Origin: Archivesica marissinica
Taxonomy: Eukaryota; Mollusca; Bivalvia; Venerida; Vesicomyidae
Reading direction: 5' to 3'
DNA length: 64,000 bases
NCBI GenBank assembly: GCA_014843695.1
Contig: CM026390.1
Location: forward strand, 99,296,362 to 99,360,361
The notes under the pieces are model-generated. The model ran no database searches, was not told where the DNA came from, and saw only the letters and a program-made list of their open reading frames with translations. Position numbers and translations under genes: made by a program. Position 1 is the first letter of the stretch. Each line of letters begins with the position of its first letter. Positions 1-9,966 of this stretch are shown piece by piece.

Positions 1-458
1 ACACTGGGATAGGAGACAAGTCACACAGACACTGGGATAGGAGACAAGTCACACAGACACTGGGATAGGAGACAAGTCACTCAGCCACTGGGATAGGAGA
101 CAGGTCTCTCAGTCACTGAGATAGTAGACAAGTCACCCAGACACTGGGATAGGAGACAGGTCTCTCAGTCACTAATATAGTAGACAAGTCACCCAGGCAC
201 TGGGATATGAGACCGGTCTCTCAGTCACTGAGATAGTAGACAAGTCACCCAGACACTGGGATATGAGACAGGTCACCCAGACACTGGGATAGGAGACAAG
301 TCACTCAGCCACTGGGATATGAGACAGGTCTCTCAGTCACTGAGATATGAGACAAGTCACTGAGATATGAGACAGGTCTCTCAGTCACTGAGATATGAGA
401 CGGGTCTCTCAGTCACTGAGATATGAGACAGGTCTCTCAGTCACTGAGATAGTAGACA
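1..458. repeat. Minisatellite, 28-bp unit (cut by window start)
   Basis: About 16 head-to-tail copies of a 28-bp unit beginning CACTGGGATAGGAGACAAGT. Two variants intermix: one with AGGAGACAAGTCAC and one with ATGAGACAGGTCTCTCAGT. The array continues off the left edge, so its full size is unknown. It ends abruptly at AGTAGACATA. No open frame persists because 28 is not a multiple of three. Confidence 0.95.
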
Positions 459-817
459 TACTTTGAGCTGTTTTTCGGGAAGCTTGATCTTGTTCTGTAC
501 TGTCAGATTGAGGCCTGTGTTGAGACGCCATTGTCTCCTGAAATAACACAAACAATTCTTAGCTCATATACTCCACACAAACAACAAGTGTCATCTAGCA
601 CAATATCTCCACATTATCTTCCAGTTGCAAATCTTCTTAATAATATTTTTACTTTTACTATTTCCCATTACCATGACAATGCAGACTTTGGAACAAGATA
701 TACACAAAGTCACCTGCAGTATCACTTAGAGGCTTTCTACCCAAACACCAAGTTACAGTAACTTATTTCATGTATTTCTTAGTCATTTTATTGCAAAATA
801 CTGTTATGACCTATTTT
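459..817. other. Low-copy segment, no supported gene
   Basis: This is the only non-repetitive DNA between the first two arrays. It holds a 76-codon open frame on the plus strand (531-761) with no recognisable domain, and its composition does not differ from the flanks. I see no splice, promoter or repeat structure that would make it a gene. Confidence 0.5.
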
Positions 818-2411
818 GAAGATTTACTCAATATACTGTTCACTTTACTGGTTAGATATATTCTGTAGCTGGAAGATTTACTCAATATGCTGTTCACTTT
901 ACTGGTTATATATATTCTGTACGCTGGAAGATTTACACAGTACGCTGTTCACTTTACTAGTTATATATATTCTGTAGCTGGAAGATTTACATAGTACGCT
1001 GTTCACTTTACTAGTTATATATATTCTGTACGCTGTTCACTTTACTAGTTATATATATTCTGTAGCTGGAAGATTTACACAGTACGCTGTTCACTTTACT
1101 AGTTATATATATTCTGTACGCTGTTCACTTTACTAGTTATATATATTCTGTAGCTGGAAGATTTACACAGTACGCTGTTCACTTTACTAGTTATATATAT
1201 TCTGTACGCTGTTCACTTTACTAGTTATATATATTCTGTAGCTGGAAGATTTACACAGTACGCTGTTCACTTTACTAGTTATATATATTCTGTACGCTGT
1301 TCACTTTACTAGTTATATATATTCTGTAGCTGGAAGATTTACACAGTACGCTGTTCACTTTACTAGTTATATATATTCTGTACGCTGTTCACTTTACTGT
1401 TTTATTTCTGTAGCTGGAAGATTTACCAATATGCTGTTCACTTTACTAGTTATATATATTCTGTAGCTGGAAGATTTACACAGTACGCTGTTCACTTTAC
1501 TAGTTATATATATTCTGTACGCTGTTCACTTTACTGTGTTTTTTGGTTATATATATTCTGTACGCTGGAAGATTTACTCAATATGCTGTTCACTTTACTG
1601 GTTATATATATTCTGTAGCTGGAAGATTTACTCAATATGCTGTTCACTTTACTGGTTATATATATTCTGTAGCTGGAAGATTTACTCAATATGCTGTTCA
1701 CTTTACTGGTTATATATATTCTGTAGCTGGAAGATTTACTCAATATGCTGTTCACTTTACCGGTTATATATATTCTGTAGCTGGAAGATTTACACAATAC
1801 GTTGTTCACTTTACTGGTTATATATATATTCTGTAGCTGGAAGATTTACACAATACGCTGTTCACTTTACTGGTTATATATATTCTGTAGCTGGAAGATT
1901 TACTCAATATGCTGTTCACTTTACTGGTTATATATATTCTGTAGCTGGAAGATTTACACAATACGCTGTTCACTTTACTGGTTATATATATTCTGTAGTT
2001 AGAAGATTTACACAATACGCTGTTCACTTTACTGGTTATATATATTCTGTACGCTGTTCACTTTACTGGTTATATATATTCTGTAGCTGGAAGATTTACA
2101 CAGTACGCTGTTCACTTTACTGGTTATATATATTCTGTAGCTGGAAGATTTACACAATACGCTGTTCACTTTACTAGTTATATATATTCTGTACGCTGTT
2201 CACTTTACTAGTTATATATATCTGTAGCTGGAAGATTTACACAATACGCTGTTCACTTTACTAGTTATATATATTCTGTACGCTGTTCACTTTACTAGTT
2301 ATATATATTCTGTACGCTGGATGATTTACACAATACGCTGTTCACTTTACTGGTTATATATATTCTGTAGGTGGAAGATTTACACAATACGCTGTTCACT
2401 TTACTGGTTAG
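818..2411. repeat. Minisatellite with 54-bp and 34-bp units and an 88-bp higher-order repeat
   Basis: The basic unit is 54 bp and begins GCTGTTCACTTTACTGGTTA, followed by a TATATATATTCTG tract and a GGAAGATTTAC segment. A 34-bp short form lacks the last 20 bp. Between about 940 and 1400 long and short forms alternate strictly, giving an 88-bp higher-order period; the TCTGTACGCTGTTC junction recurs about every 88 bp. From about 1549 to 2040 the 54-bp unit repeats alone. Because 54 is a multiple of three, frames stay open on both strands (for example 1536-2177 plus and 1531-1809 minus), but this follows from the period. Confidence 0.95.
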
Positions 2412-2645
2412 TTATTATATGTTATATTTTGGGTTTTACGCCTGCATCAGCACCATTTTGGGCTATATCGCCGGCGGGCAGTTTACCTAACAACACCATT
2501 CCTGGGCAGGTTCCAGCGGTTAACCAGTACCTGGGTGCACCAACCTCCTTAAGAAACTGCCAACATTTTCATATAAATGAGACACGGCCTGAGCGGGGCT
2601 CGAACCCGTGACCATCAGTGATGATAGGTTACAGTGGTATACAAA
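2412..2645 (-). mobile_element. SINE-A copy 1 (tRNA-derived, 5'-truncated), inserted in the 54-bp array
   Basis: Read on the minus strand, this copy carries a Pol III B-box-like GGTTCGAGCCC, a shared body with TACTGGTTAACCGCTGG and CTGCCCAGGAA, and a tail with AATGGTGCTGATGCAGGCG. The A-box end present in the 52.9-kb copy is missing, so this copy is 5'-truncated. It is flanked by a 14-bp direct repeat, ACTTTACTGGTTAG, at 2398-2411 and 2646-2659. That matches a target-site duplication made inside the array unit, so the SINE arrived after the array existed. Confidence 0.85.
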
Positions 2646-2659
2646 ACTTTACTGGTTAG

Positions 2660-3271
2660 ATATACAAATTATTTTCCACCTCTTGAACTACTTCAGTGCT
2701 ATGTTTCACACTGTTCTGTACTTAAGTTTTATCAACATTGATGAGTAATGAAATCAGGTAAATTCACTTTGTAGCTGTTTTCAAATCTCAATAATTACCT
2801 GAAGATGTTTATTGTGACATTTTATTACCGTAGTCGTCTATATATAGGTCGCACACGAGTATAGGTCGCACACGAGTATAGAACGCAGTGAAAAACCCAA
2901 AAAAATTGCAATGAAAAAAGCTTATTTGCTGTATAAAATGCACATGAGTGAAGAAAAGGACAAAATGTCGCAAAAATGTCGTCGGGTTGATTATATGTGT
3001 TTATTTGACAATAAACAATTACAAGTATATAATAAATAAAATAAAGTTATCACACATGTTGTTTTTTCATTTCATTAACCACCCTTTAATGCAGGTATTG
3101 ATAGTACAAGGGAAATAATCTAGAAAGTATTGTCCAGTTACACCGAACACATATACATAATTATCCACCTGACCTATGCTCTGCCCATGTCCCGTTATAC
3201 ATTATATTAATATCTTACTAACCCGTGACCCGTAATCTACTACACAAATGTTATAGAATAATGCAATGCTT
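2660..3271. other. Low-copy AT-rich segment
   Basis: No supported gene. It contains one copy of a short dispersed motif (2830-2887, listed separately) and A-rich, T-rich sequence. Its right edge is where the duplicated block around the first TTAA-MITE begins. Confidence 0.5.
2830..2887. repeat. Short dispersed motif J, copy 1
   Basis: The motif begins GTAGTCGTCTATATATAGG and continues with a 19-bp direct duplication of GTCGCACACGAGTATAG. The same core appears at 3960-4002. It looks like the end of a larger transposable element, but I cannot find a partner end in this window, so the family is not assigned. Confidence 0.6.
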
Positions 3272-3603
3272 CGTTGCATTCGCCATCACCATGTTGATGT
3301 ATCATGTTGTACATTTTGTGTAGTTAACCCTTTCAACACCACAGACCTCTAAATAGGCTTACAAAAAGTGTAGATCCAGCTCGTGACGAGCCATCTCATC
3401 AGGATCTGCACTTTTTGCCAGTGATATGACTATTTTTAGACATAATTACCCATTTTGATAAATGAACTTGTCCAAATGTGATTTTCTGATTCATTTATTG
3501 GTTTATGAATATCATGGACCAGTCCATGTGAGTTACTTGGTGTTGAATGGGTTAAGTAAATCTACAAATAAATATATATTTATCTTGGATATATTGTTTT
3601 CAG
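3272..3603 (+). repeat. Duplicated block, MITE-filled copy
   Basis: The flanks of the MITE, 3272-3327 on the left and 3556-3603 on the right, match 3754-3809 and 3810-3859 respectively. They share GTTGCATTC, CCATCACCATGTTG and AGTAAATCTACAAATAAATA. Removing the MITE and one TTAA leaves 104 bp against 106 bp in the empty copy. Both copies end in TGTTTTCAG, which resembles a splice acceptor, but no exon can be supported after it. Confidence 0.88.
3328..3551 (+). mobile_element. TTAA-MITE family 1, copy 1 (piggyBac-like)
   Basis: This 224-bp element is flanked by TTAA at 3324-3327 and 3552-3555. Its terminal inverted repeats read CCCTTTCAACACCA and, reversed, CCCATTCAACACCA. TTAA duplication with ends starting CCC is the signature of piggyBac-type elements. 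An internal palindrome (about 3361-3418) has lost about 11 bp relative to other copies. There is no coding capacity, so it would be non-autonomous. An empty-site paralogue lies at 3754-3859. Confidence 0.9.
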
Positions 3604-3753
3604 GTTAGTTAAGTTATATTAGTATTTTGGTAATTTATTACACCCTAATGACATATTTGAACGAGTTGACGGTGTGTTTGTATTTTAAATGAATATACTT
3701 TACTCTGTACATTGTTTCACCATCATATGCATTGTTATTGTTTTACATTAAAT

Positions 3754-3859
3754 CGTTGCATTCACCATCACCATGTTGGTGTATCGTGTTATGCATTTTG
3801 TTTAGTTAAGTAAATCTACAAATAAATATATATATATATCTTGGATATAATGTTTTCAG
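3754..3859 (+). repeat. Duplicated block, empty copy (single TTAA)
   Basis: This is the unoccupied paralogue of 3272-3603. A single TTAA at 3806-3809 stands exactly where the other copy holds TTAA, MITE, TTAA. A TATATATAT run differs slightly in length. It is direct in-window evidence that the element inserts at, and duplicates, TTAA. Confidence 0.88.
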
Positions 3860-3922
3860 AGTCCTGCTGATCAGAAAGGACCCACGTCCTCAGATATAAA
3901 TAGTTTGCCACGTACATCTGGC

Positions 3923-4039
3923 TGTGGCCAGAGCAATAGTTTCTACAACTGAGCAGGCCGTAGTCGTCTATATATAGGTGTCGCACACGAGTATAGGACG
4001 CATGTGGCCAGAGCAATAGTTTCTACAACTGAGCAGGCC
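3923..4039. repeat. Motif J copy 2 between 37-bp direct repeats
   Basis: The 43-bp motif J (3960-4002, beginning GTAGTCGTCTATATATAGG) is bracketed by two copies of a 37-bp sequence containing GGCCAGAGCAATAGTTTCTA, at 3923-3959 and 4003-4039. The copies look identical. This is either an insertion with an unusually long duplicated flank or an 80-bp partial tandem duplication. Confidence 0.8.
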
Positions 4040-4228
4040 TTGACAAAAACAAAAAATATATAAACACTGAATGTGATTCGTAAGCGTTACAAGTCGTGAT
4101 AATCACTCTGGTGTATGACCACTAAATTGTTAATATGCAGTATTTTCTCTCTGAGCATGACTCTGTGTACACATGTACTTCGGCGTAGGTGGCAAACTTC
4201 CCATGTGCTGTGCAGGATCGTGCATCTA

Positions 4229-4434
4229 TTACATTTATTTATCGTCGATACTGGTGGCCCATATGAGCGAAGAGATTATTCATTCCAGAGTCTCCTCTGG
4301 TTCTTTTACGTGCACAGTGTAAGGCACCGATACAAGTCCCACCTGAAAGACTGTTAATTTTATTAGGGTCAGACGGTGGATCGAACCTGCGATCCCTGGG
4401 TTACCAGTCCAACGTGTTAACTACTGGCTGGAAC
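4229..4434 (-). mobile_element. SINE-C copy 1 (internally deleted)
   Basis: On the minus strand it shows the tRNA-like head with B-box GGTTCGATCC, then a body with CTTTCAGGTGGGAC, a CACGTAAAAGAACC motif, and the tail ATAAATAAATGTAA. Compared with the full copy at 54.7 kb it lacks about 50 bp around the GATAGTGCAATGATACAG segment. The head end is degenerate. Confidence 0.85.
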
Positions 4435-4611
4435 AAGCATGGCACATATGGGACTTAGAGAAAAATAGTATGAAACATTTATTTCCCTTTGTTGTAATAT
4501 GCCATTTGTCATTTTTGAGTCTTGGAAACAATGGAATTTAGTTCTAAACTGGAGTATAAGGAGAAGCAGACATTTGGATGAAAAACCTGCGTCATATATA
4601 CAGACAATTAC

Positions 4612-4812
4612 GTTAATATTGGTATTGAGAATCTTTGTTTGTTTTCGGGTCAAAATTGATTGCACTTTATGGTGGACAGACTGAGCTTTATCATCGCTAA
4701 TCTGAGGATTTTGACAGAAAAATAGCGATGGATAAAATATATTATATAGCAAAATTGATTGGGGGGGATTGTGTGGTTGGATAAGACAAAGGTCGCCTAA
4801 TGCAAATGGTAT
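4612..4812 (+). mobile_element. TA-MITE family 3 fragment
   Basis: The segment aligns over its length with 55186-55405: shared blocks include ATTGAGAA, TTTGTTTG, TTGCACTTTA, CAGAAAAATAGCG or CAGAAAAATGGCG, AAAATTGATTGG and AAGACAAAGGTCGC. The relative at 54.6 kb begins with a mariner-like TA-CAGTCAAAC terminus. Here the left end is not found and the right end runs straight into the next array. No coding capacity is seen. Confidence 0.7.
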
Positions 4813-4817
4813 TTGAT

Positions 4818-5517
4818 ACACTTTATTGGTTAGATCTGTTGTGTAGTTAGAGGTTTCAGATGGTATAAATGATACTTACTGGTTCACTTTATTGGTTAGA
4901 TAGATCTGTTGTGTAGTTAGAGGTTTCAGATAGTATAAATGATACTTACTGGTTGACTTTATTGGTTAGATAGATCTGTTGTGTAGTTAGAGATTTCAGA
5001 TAGTATAAATGATACTTACTGGTTCACTTTATTGGTTAGATAGATCTGTTGTGTAGTTAGAGATTTCAGATAGTATAAATGATACTTACTGGTTCACTTT
5101 ATTGGTTAGATCTGTTGTGTAGTTAGAGATTTCAGATAGTATAAATGATACTTACTGGTTCACTTTATTGGTTAGATCTGTTGTGTAGTTAGAGTGTTGT
5201 GTGTTGGTTTGTGTTTGTTTTGGTTTTTTTGGTTGTTGTTGTGTGTTGGTTTGTGTTTGTTTACTGGTTCACTTTATTGGTTAGATAGATCTGTTGTGTA
5301 GTTAGAGATTTCAGATAGTATAAATGATACCTACTGGTTCACTTTATTGGTTAGATCTGTTGTGTAGTTAGAGGTTTCAGATAGTATAAATGATACTTAC
5401 TGGTTCACTTTATTGGTTAGATCTGTTGTGTAGTTAGAGATTTCAGATAGTATAAATGATACTTACTGGTTCACTTTATTGGTTAGATCTGTTCGGTAGT
5501 TAGAGGTTTCAGATAGT
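4818..5517. repeat. Minisatellite, 66-70-bp unit
   Basis: About ten copies of a unit beginning GGTTCACTTTATTGGTTAGA, with length variants that have or lack one extra AGAT. The unit resembles that of the array at 818-2411: both read TTCACTTTA(T/C)TGGTTA, then TCTGT..AG, then a GATTT segment. One copy is broken by a GT-rich stretch (5194-5262). Confidence 0.93.
5194..5262. repeat. GT-rich intrusion within the 66-70-bp array
   Basis: About 70 bp made almost only of G and T, with the phrase GTGTGTTGGTTTGTGTTTGT occurring twice around a T-run. It replaces the second half of one array unit, after which the array resumes in phase with TACTGGTTCAC. Confidence 0.8.
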
Positions 5518-5665
5518 AATTCCTTGTAGACACCATCTTCTATGATGCCAGCTGAGAAAGGCTTGAACACTTGACTGACAAACTTGCTGAAAATACACAA
5601 AATTATTTTTCATTCAGTAAAACCTAGGACAAGATACACAATCTACCAGTAGTAGATGCTAAGCA

Positions 5666-7261
5666 CATGTAACCATTGTTCTCTACCAGTTCAGCACAGT
5701 CCATGTTTGTGGTTGGGTGAGGACCAGTCAGCATGTAACCATTGTTCTCTACCAGTTCAGCACAGTCCATGTTTGTGGTTGGGTGAGGACCAGTCAGCAT
5801 GTAACCATTGTTCTCTACCAGTTCAGCACAGTCCATGTTTGTGGTTGGGTGAGGACCAGTCAGCATGTAAACATTGTTCTCTACCAGTTCAGCACAGTGC
5901 ATGTTTGTGGTTGGGTGAGGACCAGTCAGCATGTAAACATTGTTCTCTACCAGTTCAGCACAGTCCATGTTTGTGGTTGGGTGAGGACCAGTCAGCATGT
6001 AAACATTGTTCTCTACCAGTTCAGCACAGTCCATGTTTGTGGTTGGGTGAGGACCAGTCAGCATGTAAACATTGTTCTCTACCAGTTCAGCACAGTGCAT
6101 GTTTGTGGTTGGGTGAGGACCAGTCAGCATGTAAACATTGTTCTCTACCAGTTCAGCACAGTGCATGTTTGTGGTTGGGTGAGGACCAGTCAGCATGTAA
6201 ACATTGTTCTCTACCAGTTCAGCACAGTCCATGTTTGTGGTGGGTGAGGACCAGTCAGCATGTAAACATTGTTCTCTACCAGTTCAGCACAGTCCATGTT
6301 TGTGGTTGGGTGAGGACCAGTCAGCACGTAAACATTGTTCTCTACCAGTTCAGCACAGTGCATGTTTGTGGTTGGTGAGGACCAGTCAGCATGTAAACAT
6401 TGTTCTCTACCAGTTCAGCACAGTCCATGTTTGTGGTTGGGTGAGGACCAGTCAGCATGTAAACATTGTTCTCTACCAGTGTCAGCAGTTGTCAGTCCAG
6501 TGTTTGTGGTTGGGTGAGGACCAGTCAGCATGTAAACATTGTTCTCTACCAGTTCAGCACAGTCCATGTTTGTGGTTGGGTGAGGACCAGTCAGCATGTA
6601 AACATTGTTCTCTACCAGTTCAGCACAGTGCATGTTTGTGGTTGGGTGAGGACCAGTCAGCATGTAAACATGTTCTCTACCAGTTCAGCACAGTCCATGT
6701 TTGTGGTTGGGTGAGGACCAGTCAGCATGTAAACATTGTTCTCTACCAGTTCAGCACAGTCCATGTTTGTGGTTGGGTGAGGACCAGTCAGCATGTAAAC
6801 ATTGTTCTCTACCAGTTCAGCACAGTCCATGTTTGTGGTTGGGTGAGGACCAGTCAGCATGTAAACATTGTTCTCTACCAGTTCAGCACAGTGCATGTTT
6901 GTGGTTGGGTGAGGACCAGTCAGCATGTAAACATTGTTCTCTACCAGTTCAGCACAGTCCATGTTTGTGGTTGGGTGAGGACCAGTCAGCATGTAAACAT
7001 TGTTCTCTACCAGTTCAGCACAGTCCATGTTTGTGGTTGGGTGAGGACCAGTCAGCATGTAAACATTGTTCTCTACCAGTTCAGCACAGTGCATGTTTGT
7101 GGTTGGGTGAGGACCAGTCAGCATGTAAACATTGTTCTCTACCAGTTCAGCACAGTCCATGTTTGTGGTTGGGTGAGGACCAGTCAGCATGTAAACATTG
7201 TTCTCTACCAGTTCAGCACAGTCCATGTTTGTGGTTGGGTGAGGACCAGTCAGCATGTAAC
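5666..7261. repeat. Minisatellite, 66-bp unit, about 24 copies
   Basis: Very homogeneous 66-bp units containing TTCTCTACCAGTTCAGCACA. The main variant is CAGTCCATG versus CAGTGCATG, and the first three copies read GTAACCATT where later ones read GTAAACATT. Two copies have small length changes (near 6480-6500 and 6668). The period is 22 codons, so long frames exist in several registers on both strands (for example 6204-7289 plus and 6657-7256 minus). I treat these as non-coding. Confidence 0.96.
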
Positions 7262-7349
7262 AATTACTAGCAACAACTGCCCAATATAATGGCCATGAAA
7301 AAATGTGGCACAGGCATCAAACTCAGTATTGTCCATGATCCAGAGGTGC

Positions 7350-7850
7350 TACATAAGTAATCATGTGTCGATACATAAGTAATAAATAATCATGTGTTGA
7401 TACATAAGTAATAAATAATCATGTGTCGATACATAAATAATCATGTGTTGATACCTAAATAATCATGTGTTGATAAATAAATAATCATGTGTTGATACAT
7501 AAATAATCATGTGTTGATACATAAATAATCATGTGTTGATACATAAATAATCAAAATAATCATGTGTTGATACATAAATAATCATGTGTTGATACATAAA
7601 TAATCATGTGTTGATACATAAATAATCAAAATAATCATGTGTTGATACATAAATAATCAAAATAATCATGTGTTGATACATAAATAATCATGTGTTGATA
7701 CATAAATAATCATGTGTTGATACATAAATAATCAAAATAATCATGTGTTGATACATAAATAATCATGTGTTGATACATAAATAATCATGTGTTGATACAT
7801 AAATAATCAAAATAATCATGTGTTGATACATAAATAACCATGTGTTACTA
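7350..7850. repeat. Minisatellite, 22-bp unit
   Basis: About 22 copies of a unit containing ATCATGTGTTGATACATAAA. A 9-bp insertion, ATCAAAATA, recurs in several units at semi-regular spacing, so some of the array is a higher-order repeat of three or so monomers. It is not a CRISPR array because there are no unique spacers. Confidence 0.93.
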
Positions 7851-8069
7851 CAGATAAGTCCAACATCTTATTGCATTAGTAATCTAGTATTAGGAAGGGA
7901 GACAATTCATTATAACATTATAACAACTTTATTCACAGTTACTGGCAGTATATTAACAAAGTTTGCTTGTAATCAGATACTCTTGACACAGATGACCTCC
8001 CTCTACCTGACAACTCTATGAACACTGTGTCCCTCCCTCAACTGACCCTCGAATGAAAGTATAATTGGA
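7851..8069. other. Low-copy spacer between arrays
   Basis: Low-copy sequence with no recognisable gene, hairpin or mobile element. Confidence 0.5.
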
Positions 8070-8837
8070 CCAGGGTGGGGGGGTTGAATTTCCAGGTCAG
8101 TCTGCAGGGAAATGAATGGGAAATGCCCCCACTCTATATACACATACACGTATAGATGTAGTGGTGGGGATAGAATTTCCAGTCAGTCTGCTGGGAAATA
8201 CCCCCCCCCAACTCTATATACACATACACGTATAGATGTAGTGGTGGGGATAGAATTTCCAGTCAGTCTGCTGGGAAATACCCCCCCACTCAATGTACAC
8301 ATACACATATAGATGTACAGTGGTGGGGATAGAATTTCCAGTCAGTCTGCTGGGAAATACCCCCCCACTCTATGTACACATACACATATAGATGTACAGT
8401 GGTGGGGGTAGAATTTCCAGTCAGTCTGCTGGGAAATACCCCCACACTCTATGTACACATACACATATAGATGTACAGTGGTGGGGGTAGAATTTCCAGG
8501 GTCAGTCTGCTGGGAAATACCCCCCCACTCTATGTACACATACACATATAGATGTACAGTGGTGGGGGTAGAATTTCCAGGGTCAGTCTGCTGGGAAATA
8601 CCCCCCCACTCTATGTACACATACACATATAGATGTTTACAGTGGTGGGGGTAGAATTTCCAGGGTCAGTCTGCTGGGAAATACCACCCAACTCTATGTA
8701 CACATTATGACATACACGTATAGATGTACTGGTGGGGAGTAGACATTCCAGGGTCAGTCTGCTGGGAAATACCCCACCCCCAACTCTATGTACATACACA
8801 TATAGATGTACAGTGGTGGGGGTAGAATTTCCAGGGG
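8070..8837. repeat. Minisatellite, about 78-bp unit
   Basis: About ten units containing TAGAATTTCCAGTCAGTCTG, then GGGAAATACC, a C-run of variable length, and GTACACATACACATATAGATG. C-run length and the presence of GG in CCAGGGTCAG account for most of the period variation. Short open frames in it are incidental. Confidence 0.93.
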
Positions 8838-9129
8838 AAATTTCCTGTTACACGGGCCTATAACTTTAAAGATCTGTTATCAATTCCTGCATTATGAGGA
8901 TAGGAAGACAAACTGAATAAATCAGACTTTCATTCATTGATTTGAAGACTGCTATACAAACATTATTTGACAGTGAATTCTAATCTTTACATGACATTAA
9001 TGTAGACCACTGTGACTGTAACAGTGTTAGAGGAACAAGGTTACAATTATTATGCCAACACCATCTCCAAATAAATACAACCTGCATGTAATGTTATGAT
9101 TTCCCATCAAACCATTATCAATGTATTTT
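8838..9129. other. Low-copy spacer
   Basis: AT-rich unique sequence. I see nothing supported in it. Confidence 0.5.
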
Positions 9130-9412
9130 AACCACCTGTCCACAAAAACCATCTACCGGTATTCACAAATACCACTTGTCCGCAAAGACCACCCTGTCCA
9201 CAAAGACCACTTGCCCACAAAAAACATCTGTCCACAAAGACCATCTTTATACAAAGACAACCTGTCCACAAAGACAATCTGTCCACAAAGACCATCAGTC
9301 CACAAAGACCATCAGTCCACAAAGACCATCTGTCCACATAGACCATCTGTCCATAAAGACCACATGTCCATAAAGACCACCAGTCAAAAAAAGCACCCTG
9401 TCCACAAAGACA
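9130..9412. repeat. Minisatellite, 17-bp unit, degenerate
   Basis: About 16 imperfect copies of GTCCACAAAGACCATCA and variants (GACCACC, GACAACC). Both outer edges are more diverged than the centre. The frames on both strands (9121-9498 plus and 9128-9454 minus) are by-products of the repeat. Confidence 0.9.
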
Positions 9413-9420
9413 ACTATTTG

Positions 9421-9616
9421 ACTTCCGGTGGGCAGTCTTTACAGAACTCTGCATTTGATCAGGGTCTATGCTGTGTGCTTTTCAGGAATGTGTTTTAGCT
9501 CCACAATCCGAATGGCTAACAGCATAGAGCCTGATCAGATGGCATGTTCTGTGCTGTCTGATCTGGCTCTATTCTGTTTAGAAACGCGACTTCAGTTGTG
9601 ATTGGCAGGTTACAGG
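9421..9616 (-). mobile_element. Degenerate TTAA-MITE family 3 copy (probable)
   Basis: It shares internal blocks with 59376-59606 and 60104-60342: GATCAGGGTCTATGCTGT, TTTTAGCTCCAC, ACAGCATAGAGCCTGATCAG and GATCTGGCTCTAT. TTAA is present at 9617-9620, but the left TTAA and the inverted terminal repeats are eroded, so the left boundary is approximate and the orientation tentative. Confidence 0.6.
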
Positions 9617-9620
9617 TTAA

Positions 9621-9958
9621 ATTTCTCATGATTGATATTTACCATTTAAAGATATCCAGCGAAAGAATCTGTATTGATCTGCCAGAAGGAATATTAAGGG
9701 AGATAATTATATTACTCAAGCTATTGTTTGTGATTTGACCTTGTGATCTATGATAAATGTTCACGAATGTGAAATGTCCGACATTTCGCGGGTGGAAATG
9801 TTCGCGTTTCTGGATATCTGGTTATATCATATTATTTGCACAACGTGATAGTCACTATTTTGACAAAATTAAGACAGAGTGTTTGGACAGAATTAGTACC
9901 GTGGATAGGGAACATAACATTCTTGATGATCTTATCTTTAATTGGGATTAAACAGGAG
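9621..9958. other. Low-copy segment
   Basis: A 64-codon frame (9757-9951 plus) is present but shows no recognisable domain. Nothing else is supported. Confidence 0.5.
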
Positions 9959-9966
9959 TTAACCCA

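Noticed and set aside
3560..3860. Exons after the two TGTTTTCAG acceptor-like sites
   Set aside because: No conserved open frame follows either site; the motif is part of a local duplication.
5624..7289. Repeat protein frames with 22-residue units
   Set aside because: They are by-products of a 66-bp tandem repeat with small frame-breaking indels.
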